Source: Actinopolymorpha alba DSM 45243
Lineage (GTDB): Bacteria; Actinomycetota; Actinomycetes; Propionibacteriales; Actinopolymorphaceae
Direction of reading: 5' to 3'
NCBI RefSeq assembly: GCF_000373925.1
Contig: NZ_KB892753.1
Span: 32,957-96,956 of the forward strand
Length of the DNA: 64,000 nucleotides
The translations under genes and the position numbers were made by a program. Shown one piece after another: positions 58,516 to 64,000 of the stretch. Below the pieces are notes generated by a model. It searched no databases. It saw only the letters and a list, made by a program, of their open reading frames with translations, and was not told the DNA's origin. How positions within the stretch are numbered: position 1 is the first letter of the stretch; every line of letters starts with the position of its first letter.

Positions 58516-60234
58516 GTGTCCGTTTCACGCAGAGGGCTGCTCGGAGGCACGGTTGCGGCGGCCACCGGGGCCGCGGTGTTCACCCGGTCGGAGGCGGCCG
58601 CCGCGGCCGGCGACGCGCCCACCATCGACAACTACCGCGCCCACGTCGTCGTCGTGGGCGGAGGAGTCGGCGGTGTCGCGGCGGCGCTCGGTGCCCTCCG
58701 TACCGGCGCGACCGTCGTGCTCACCGAGGCGACAGACTGGATCGGCGGGCAGTTCACCACCCAGCTGGTGCCGCCGGACGAGCATCGCTGGATCGAGCCG
58801 AGCGAAGGTGGCCTGGGGCAGACCGCGACCTACAAGAAGCTGCGCGCCGCGGTCCGCGACTTCTACAAAGCCAACTATCCCGTCACCAGTGGATTCAAGA
58901 CGGCCACCCAGCCCAACCCCGGAAACGCCTGGGTCTCACGGCTGGCCGCGGACCCGGCCGTCTGGCGGGCCGCGCTCTGGACCCTGCTCATGCCGTACAT
59001 CGCCGGCGGCAAGCTCCACGTGTTGTTCCAGCACCGGCCGGTGGCCGCCGCCATGCTGAACGGCCGGGTGGAGTCGATCGGCTTCCAAGGGCCTGACGGC
59101 AGCACGCGGTACGCATACGGCTCGTACTTCGTCGACGCGACCGACCTGGGCGACCTCCTCCCGCTCACCAAGGCAGCCCACACGGTGGGCCGCGAGAAGG
59201 GTGGCGCGCAGTCGGCCGGCGGCACGGGCGAGCTCAACAACAAGACGCCGACGGCCGACCCGATGGACCAGCAGGCGTTCACGATGGTGCTGGCCGTCGG
59301 ATATCGCCGCACCGGTGGCGACTACCGGATCAGCAAGCCCGCCAGTTACTCGACGTACCTGCCGATCTTCCGCGATTTCTTCGCCAAGAACCTCTTCGAC
59401 CCGGGCAGGGATTATGCGTACGCCGACGGCCCGAACTACTGGCAATACCGCCGGGTCGCCACGCTCAGCTCCTTCACGCCCGGTGCGCTGGTCGAGGAGG
59501 TCTCGCTGCTCAACTTCGCCTGCAACGACTTCAAGACCGGCGTGCTCGTCGGCGTCGACGATGCCACGAAGGCGGCGAACCTCGAGCGGGGTAAGGAACT
59601 CTCGCTCTCGATGCTCTATTACCTGCAGAACGAGGCGCCCCGGCCCGATGGCGGGGTGGGTTATCGGGCCCTGCGACTGCGGCCCGACGTCTCCGGCACG
59701 CTGGACGGTATCGCGAAGACGCCGTACGTTCGCGAGTCCCGCCGCCTGCGCAGCCTCACCAGGATCTTCGAGTGGCAAGTCGGGGTTGACAACCGCGTCG
59801 CGGTCACGGGTGTGCCCGATTCGAAGGGCTCGGCGGCGCAGTTCGCCGATTCGGTGGGCACGGGCCATTACTGGCTCGACATCCATGGTGGGCCGAAGAA
59901 TCCGTCTGGATTGTGGCGGCGGTGCTATCCCTACCAGATCCCGCTGGGGGCGCTGATTCCGAGCGACGTCAGTAATCTGCTGGCCGGCGGCAAATGCTTG
60001 GGCACCACCCACGTCACCAATGGCGCCTACCGCGTACACCCAACGGAATGGAACGTCGGTGAGTCCGCCGGAATCCTCGCGGCGTTCTGTGTCACCCGCA
60101 AAACCGACCCTCGCACAGTCCGCTCGTCCCGCATGTCCGAGCTCCGCGGTGTGCTCACGGCCCAAGGAATTCCTCTGTCCTGGCCGTCGGCCCCCCGGAG
60201 CAGTTGGTTCATGCCGGCTGGCGGGCGGAGCTGA
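58516..60234 (+). CDS. Tat-exported FAD-dependent oxidoreductase, copy 1
   Basis: 572 residues. A twin-arginine signal (SRRGLLGGTVAAATGAAVF) precedes an FAD-binding domain: VVVVGGGVGGVAAALGALR (GxGxxG), ATDWIGGQFTTQ and the C-terminal TTHVTNGAYRVHPTEWNVGESAG, which are marks of the FAD_oxidored (PF12831) family. Members include xanthan-lyase-associated and steroid/sugar dehydrogenases; no substrate can be assigned. GTG 58516 has GGGGAGGG upstream and gives a short signal n-region. Confidence 0.85.
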   Translation: MSVSRRGLLGGTVAAATGAAVFTRSEAAAAAGDAPTIDNYRAHVVVVGGGVGGVAAALGALRTGATVVLTEATDWIGGQFTTQLVPPDEHRWIEPSEGGLGQTATYKKLRAAVRDFYKANYPVTSGFKTATQPNPGNAWVSRLAADPAVWRAALWTLLMPYIAGGKLHVLFQHRPVAAAMLNGRVESIGFQGPDGSTRYAYGSYFVDATDLGDLLPLTKAAHTVGREKGGAQSAGGTGELNNKTPTADPMDQQAFTMVLAVGYRRTGGDYRISKPASYSTYLPIFRDFFAKNLFDPGRDYAYADGPNYWQYRRVATLSSFTPGALVEEVSLLNFACNDFKTGVLVGVDDATKAANLERGKELSLSMLYYLQNEAPRPDGGVGYRALRLRPDVSGTLDGIAKTPYVRESRRLRSLTRIFEWQVGVDNRVAVTGVPDSKGSAAQFADSVGTGHYWLDIHGGPKNPSGLWRRCYPYQIPLGALIPSDVSNLLAGGKCLGTTHVTNGAYRVHPTEWNVGESAGILAAFCVTRKTDPRTVRSSRMSELRGVLTAQGIPLSWPSAPRSSWFMPAGGRS

Positions 60235-60269
60235 CGGCCGCGGATGCGCCATCACCCGAAACCACCCCG

Positions 60270-62060
60270 GTGAGCCTGACCAGGCGCTCGGTCCTGGGCG
60301 CGGGGCTGGTTGGAGCTGCCGGCGCCGCGCTCGGCGCCGGTGCGACGCTCGGCATCGTCGCGGCAACTGGCGGCCCTGATCGCGCGACCAGCACCCGTGA
60401 CACCAACGCAGCGACCGGGCAGCAACGCGGGGTCGGCGACCGTCGCCCATCGGAGCCCGCTCCTGAGACCCTGCGACCCGACGTGCTGGTGGCCGGCGGA
60501 GGTGTCGGGGGCGTCGCGGCCGCGCTCGCCCTCCTACGCGCCCACCGCACGGTGGTGCTCACCGAGCCGACCGGCTGGATCGGGGGCCAGCTCACCAGCC
60601 AGGGCGTACCCCCCGACGAGCACACCTGGATCGAGGACGACGGCATCGGTGCGACCGCGAGCTACCTCGAGATGCGCCGCGCGGTCCGCGAGGAGGTCCG
60701 GCGTACCTATCCGTTGACCGATGTCGCCCGCCGTACCCGCGCGCTCGATCCGGGTAAGGCCTGGGCCGCGAAGCTCTGTGCCGAGCCGACCGTGTGGCAC
60801 GCCGTGCTGCGGTCGGCGCTGGCGCCGTACGAAGCGACCAACCGGCTCCGGCTGCTGACCCACGCCACCCCCGTGCACGCCACCGTCTCGACGGGTACTG
60901 TCCGGGCGGTCCGCGTACGAACTCCCGACGGGGACGTGCTGGTCGAGCCGGCGTACGTCATCGACGCGACCGAGCTGGGCGACCTGCTGCCGCTGACCGG
61001 TGCGGCGTACGTCGTCGGCCGGGAGAAGGGCGGGCCGCGGGAGCGCGGTGGCACCGGCGAGTTGCACAACGTCTGGGACAGCGCGGATCCGTCCGACCAG
61101 CAGGCGTTCACCATGGTCGCGGCACTCGGCTACGCACCGAGCCGGCCGTGGGAACGCGTCACCAGCCGGGCGTACGACGAATTCGCACCCATCTACGCGA
61201 AGTTCGGCGCCAACGGAAAGGACGTCTTCGACCCGAGCCGGGACTGGGCGTGGGAGAAGGCCCGCAATTTCTGGGCGTATCGCCGGGTCCGCTACCACGG
61301 ATATCTCCGGGACGCCTTCCTTGGCGACATTACGCTGCTCAACCAGAAGGAGAACGACCACGTAGCCACGCTTCTCATACCCCCTCATGGCCGCCTGGAT
61401 CCGGCCACCTTCACCGCCGCGGTCGCGCGGGCGAGTGGACAGACCCGCGGACTGGTGGAGTATTTCCAGCGGCATTACCCGCGACCGGATGGATCAGGGC
61501 GCGGCTGGCCGGGGATCTTTCTGGTTCCGCACGCACTGGGAACGCCGACCGGCCTCGCCGCTCACCCGTATGTCCGCGAATCCCGCCGCGGCCTGACCGC
61601 ACACACGATCACCGAGGAGCAGGTCGGCGTCGCCGCGCGTACGAAGGTCGACCGGGCCGCCAGGACGGCGATGCGATACGTGGATTCGGTCGGTATCGGC
61701 GCGGGCCCGATCGACATCCATCAGACTCGCGCGCACCCGTCGGGCCTCTTCCTCGAGACGTATCCGTTCGAGATTCCTTATCGTGCGTTGGTTCCGCGCG
61801 GCTTCGACAATTTCCTGTTGGGTGCCAAGAACATCGGTACGACGCATTTCACCAACGGCTGCTACCGCTATCACCCGGTCGAGTGGAGCATCGGCGAGGC
61901 CGCCGGGCATGCGGTGGCATTCGCGCTCCGCAACGAACTCCAGCTCAACTCCCTGCGCCGCCGGTGGCCTGGTTTCGCCGCGTATCTCGACAGCCACGGT
62001 GTCCGCCGCCACTGGCCGGACGAGCTCGCCCGCGTCCGGGTGGATTCGTTCCACGTCTAA
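60270..62060 (+). CDS. Tat-exported FAD-dependent oxidoreductase, copy 2
   Basis: 596 residues, a paralogue of 58516-60234: twin-arginine signal (LTRRSVLGAGLVGAAGAAL), FAD motif VLVAGGGVGGVAAALALLR, TGWIGGQLTSQGVPPDEH and TTHFTNGCYRYHPVEWSIGEAAG. Shared motifs run over the whole length. GTG 60270 is 36 bases after the previous stop; a TTG at 60204 overlapping the upstream gene is an alternative. The two genes are co-transcribed and may form a heteromer or act on related substrates. Confidence 0.82.
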   Translation: MSLTRRSVLGAGLVGAAGAALGAGATLGIVAATGGPDRATSTRDTNAATGQQRGVGDRRPSEPAPETLRPDVLVAGGGVGGVAAALALLRAHRTVVLTEPTGWIGGQLTSQGVPPDEHTWIEDDGIGATASYLEMRRAVREEVRRTYPLTDVARRTRALDPGKAWAAKLCAEPTVWHAVLRSALAPYEATNRLRLLTHATPVHATVSTGTVRAVRVRTPDGDVLVEPAYVIDATELGDLLPLTGAAYVVGREKGGPRERGGTGELHNVWDSADPSDQQAFTMVAALGYAPSRPWERVTSRAYDEFAPIYAKFGANGKDVFDPSRDWAWEKARNFWAYRRVRYHGYLRDAFLGDITLLNQKENDHVATLLIPPHGRLDPATFTAAVARASGQTRGLVEYFQRHYPRPDGSGRGWPGIFLVPHALGTPTGLAAHPYVRESRRGLTAHTITEEQVGVAARTKVDRAARTAMRYVDSVGIGAGPIDIHQTRAHPSGLFLETYPFEIPYRALVPRGFDNFLLGAKNIGTTHFTNGCYRYHPVEWSIGEAAGHAVAFALRNELQLNSLRRRWPGFAAYLDSHGVRRHWPDELARVRVDSFHV

Positions 62061-62146
62061 GCACTCCGGGCCACGCTGTGGCGGCCGCTGCGACACGGGT
62101 TGTCGCAGCCGGCCAATCATTCGTCCGTACCGTCGCTTGCGCACGT

Positions 62147-62152
62147 TACGGT
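62147..62152 (+). promoter_or_regulatory. Putative -10 element TACGGT of the YibE/F gene
   Basis: TACGGT ends 6 bases before GTG 62159; no Shine-Dalgarno sequence. Leaderless layout. Confidence 0.45.
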
Positions 62153-62158
62153 TGCCCG

Positions 62159-63496
62159 GTGTCGACCGCATCCTCCGAGCATCAGCCTCCGCACCCGCAC
62201 GGTCACGGGCATCATCATGCGCCGCTCGGAGGCCCGCCGCCGTCACCGGCGGTCGCCTGGATCCGGCGTCGAGCCGCCCTTCTCCTGGCCGCCGTCGTCG
62301 TTCCGCTGGCCGTGGCAACCGCGATCGGCGTCGTCCTCCTCTGGCCTGACGGAAAGGGTCCGCAGGACCGCCGGCTGGACACGACCTACTCCGCGCCCGG
62401 CGGGACCATCGTCGAAGGCACCGTAGCCGCGCTCCGAACCTTCGACTGCCCAGGCGGCGAGGTCGCGCCCGGCCTTCCCGGCAAGGAAGGCACGCTCAGA
62501 TGTGTGAGTGTGCGGGTCGGGCTCGACACCGGGCCCAAGGCCGGGAGCGAGGTCAAGGTCGACCTGCCACCGGAGGTTGACCGGGCCGGTATCGCCGCGG
62601 GAGACCGGATGCGGCTGCTGCACGTGGCGGTGGGACCGGAGAAGACGGACTACTACGCGTTCGTGGACTTCGTGCGTGGTACGCCGATGGCCGCGCTCGC
62701 GATCGCCTACGCCGTCGTCGTGGTGGCGGTGGCTCGGCTTCGCGGGCTGCGAGCTCTCCTCGGCCTCGGTTTCGCGTACCTCATGCTGGCAAGCTTCATG
62801 CTGCCCGCACTCCTCGAGGGCAAGTCACCGCTGCTGGTCGGGTTCGTCGGCTCATCGGCGATCATGTTCATCGTTCTCTACTTCGCTCACGGCCTGTCCG
62901 CCCGCACCACCACGGCCCTTCTTGGCACGTTGTTCGGGCTCTGCGTGACCGCCGCCTTGGGTTGGTGGGCGACCGACGCCGCACGGCTGACCGGGCTGGA
63001 CGGGGACGACAGTTTCATCCTGCTGGCGTCCACGCGGACGCTGGACCTGTCTGACATGGTGCTCTGCGGCATCATCGTCGCCGGGCTTGGCGTGTTGAAC
63101 GACGTCACCATCACGCAGGCATCCGCGGTGTGGGAGCTGTACGAACTCTCGCCCTCGATGCCCGCGCGCCGGCTCTTCATGGGAGCGATGCGGATCGGCC
63201 GGGATCACATCGCCTCGACGGTCTACACCATCGCCTTCGCGTATGCCGGAGCCGCGCTCCCGATCCTGCTGTTGGTGACGTTGTACGAACGACCCTTCCT
63301 CACGGCACTCACTGGTGGCGAACTGGCCGAAGAGGTCGTGCGGACGCTCGTCGGCTCGATCGGCCTGGTGCTCGCGATTCCCATCACCACCGCCGTCGCC
63401 GTGGTCGTCGCCAAGGCGGCTGGGACCGCACAGGCGGCCAACCTCGCGCCCCCTCCCGGCCGCCGAATTGCCCGCCACGCCGGGCACACCCGCTGA
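62159..63496 (+). CDS. YibE/F-family membrane protein
   Basis: 445 residues. A His-rich N-terminal tail (HPHGHGHHH), a membrane helix (about 40-60), an extracytoplasmic OB-like segment (about 75-155) and then about seven hydrophobic helices: FVDFVRGTPMAALAIAYAVV, LLLVTLYERPF and others. The segment LCGIIVAGLGVLNDVTITQA is the family hallmark. YibE/F proteins are conserved in Gram-positives, role unknown; a metal link is hinted at only by the His tail. GTG 62159 is chosen for the hydrophilic tail and the -10 element upstream. Confidence 0.85.
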   Translation: MSTASSEHQPPHPHGHGHHHAPLGGPPPSPAVAWIRRRAALLLAAVVVPLAVATAIGVVLLWPDGKGPQDRRLDTTYSAPGGTIVEGTVAALRTFDCPGGEVAPGLPGKEGTLRCVSVRVGLDTGPKAGSEVKVDLPPEVDRAGIAAGDRMRLLHVAVGPEKTDYYAFVDFVRGTPMAALAIAYAVVVVAVARLRGLRALLGLGFAYLMLASFMLPALLEGKSPLLVGFVGSSAIMFIVLYFAHGLSARTTTALLGTLFGLCVTAALGWWATDAARLTGLDGDDSFILLASTRTLDLSDMVLCGIIVAGLGVLNDVTITQASAVWELYELSPSMPARRLFMGAMRIGRDHIASTVYTIAFAYAGAALPILLLVTLYERPFLTALTGGELAEEVVRTLVGSIGLVLAIPITTAVAVVVAKAAGTAQAANLAPPPGRRIARHAGHTR

Positions 63497-63500
63497 CCTT

Positions 63501-63558
63501 GCGTGAGTTGTCAGAGGTATCTCGGTCTCTTAACCGAGAAACCTCTGACAACTCACGC
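63501..63558. repeat. Near-perfect hairpin, 26-base arms
   Basis: GCGTGAGTTGTCAGAGGT (63501-63518) pairs with its exact reverse complement at 63541-63558; after one A-A mismatch TCTCGGT (63520-63526) pairs with ACCGAGA (63533-63539). The loop is six bases. It starts five bases past the YibE/F stop and has no T-tract. Confidence 0.9.
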
Positions 63559-63667
63559 TTCGCGCCCGACCACCACAAGGCTTGGGTCTGGGGAGCGGCA
63601 CCATGCGGCGGAGTGCGTCCGCCCAACTGAGGCGCCGGCGGCGGCACAGTCCGAGCACAAATAAAGG

Positions 63668-63695
63668 GAGGGCCACCCCTTGCGGGGTGGCCCTC
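63668..63695 (-). terminator. rRNA operon terminator
   Basis: GAGGGCCACCCC (63668-63679) pairs with GGGGTGGCCCTC (63684-63695) around TTGC. On the minus strand it is followed by CCTTTATTTGTG. It lies 11 bases past the 5S gene end. Confidence 0.9.
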
Positions 63696-63706
63696 AACCA
63701 AAGAAT

Positions 63707-63823
63707 GTCCGGCGGTGTCCTACTCTCCCACGCGGTCCCCCACGCAGTACCATCGGCGCTGAAGAGCTTAACTTCCGGGTTCGGAATGGGACCGGGTGTT
63801 TCCCCTTCGCCATGACCGCCGTA
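63707..63823 (-). rRNA. rrf: 5S ribosomal RNA
   Basis: The complement reads TACGGCGGTCATGGCGAAGG at its start, CCCATTCCGAACCCGGAAGT in loop regions and ends CCGCCGGACA, the usual bacterial 5S sequence of about 117 bases. Both ends are estimated to within a few bases. Confidence 0.95.
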
Positions 63824-63960
63824 ACTCTATGAAAATATCAAACCCCAACAACAGCAAGTGAAACCCTGCCGGATGGTTCCAGGGTTTGTATCCCCAGAAC
63901 CGCACAGTGAACGCGAACAAAAGTATTTATCTGTGTCACACACAACAATGTGTAGTGAGA
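63824..63960 (-). other. 23S-5S internal spacer
   Basis: 137 bases without a tRNA gene. It holds the hairpin AAACCCTG (63861-63868) / CAGGGTTT (63880-63887), a likely processing stem, and a smaller CACACA / TGTGTG stem near the 23S end. Confidence 0.8.
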
Positions 63961-64000
63961 CAAGCCCTCGGCCTATTAGTACCAGTCAGCTACACGAGTC
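63961..64000 (-). rRNA. rrl: 23S ribosomal RNA, 3' end only
   Basis: The complement ends with GACTGGTACTAATAGG and CCGAGGGCTTG, the standard 3' terminus of actinobacterial 23S rRNA. The rest of the gene lies beyond the window, so the operon is read leftward. The exact 3' end is approximate. Confidence 0.9.

Overview
This is a high-GC actinobacterial chromosome segment. Evidence: a BldC-type developmental regulator (14959-15177), the block purF, purM, DUF3073 gene, amino-acid dehydrogenase, hypothetical gene and bldC (which has a counterpart in Streptomyces), several promoters that look leaderless, Tat-exported enzymes, and an rRNA operon entering from the right edge. A filamentous actinobacterium of the Propionibacteriales or a neighbouring order is my guess; the species cannot be fixed from the sequence.

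Layout. 1-4815: metabolic and detoxification genes: a truncated HAD phosphatase, a MarR / ring-cleavage-type dioxygenase / DoxX set resembling Bacillus catDE, and a divergent drug-metabolite exporter and MocR-type regulator. 4816-5395: non-coding, rich in inverted repeats. 5396-14619: an exported trypsin-like protease, two overlapping ABC exporter half-transporters, and a five-gene MoxR/DUF58/DUF4129 operon in which every junction is a 4-base overlap. 14959-29680: the conserved bldC-vdh-DUF3073-purM-purF block, interrupted between vdh and the DUF3073 gene by about 7 kb of carbohydrate genes (GntR/LacI-type regulator, two Tat-exported clan-A glycosidases, ThuA-like protein, NAD-dependent sugar epimerase/dehydrogenase). 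29682-36134: threonine catabolism (tdh, kbl), sulfate activation (cysD, cysN) and acetyltransferases.

36225-57429 is a large surface-polysaccharide locus. It holds a FemAB/GNAT-like transferase, an undecaprenyl-phosphate sugar transferase, two tandem GH25 lysozymes, UDP-GlcNAc 2-epimerase plus UDP-ManNAc-type dehydrogenase (together giving UDP-ManNAcA), a second nucleotide-sugar dehydrogenase, a second 2-epimerase, a serine hydrolase and six glycosyltransferases. The product is probably an acidic, teichuronic-acid-like wall polymer. No flippase, polymerase or ABC exporter for it is in the window. 57668-63496 holds a DUF3800 gene, two tandem Tat-exported FAD oxidoreductases and a YibE/F membrane protein. 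63707-64000 is the 3' end of an rRNA operon on the minus strand.

The least explained signal is in the gaps. A family of palindromes with the core ATGATCACGT / ACGTGATCAT lies just 3' of genes at 17477, 23181, 23239 and 37306. A 110-base dispersed module occurs in opposite orientation at 4887-4996 and 41311-41420 (84 of 110 bases identical). A 42-base repeat occurs at 41153 and 47711. Several long nested hairpins have no T-tract. I also see a shared 25-base motif before two polysaccharide-locus genes, a 12-base operator used twice around the GntR gene, three DnaA-box-like words spaced exactly 11 bases apart at 25104-25133, and a -10 element 6-7 bases before the start codon of at least eight genes.
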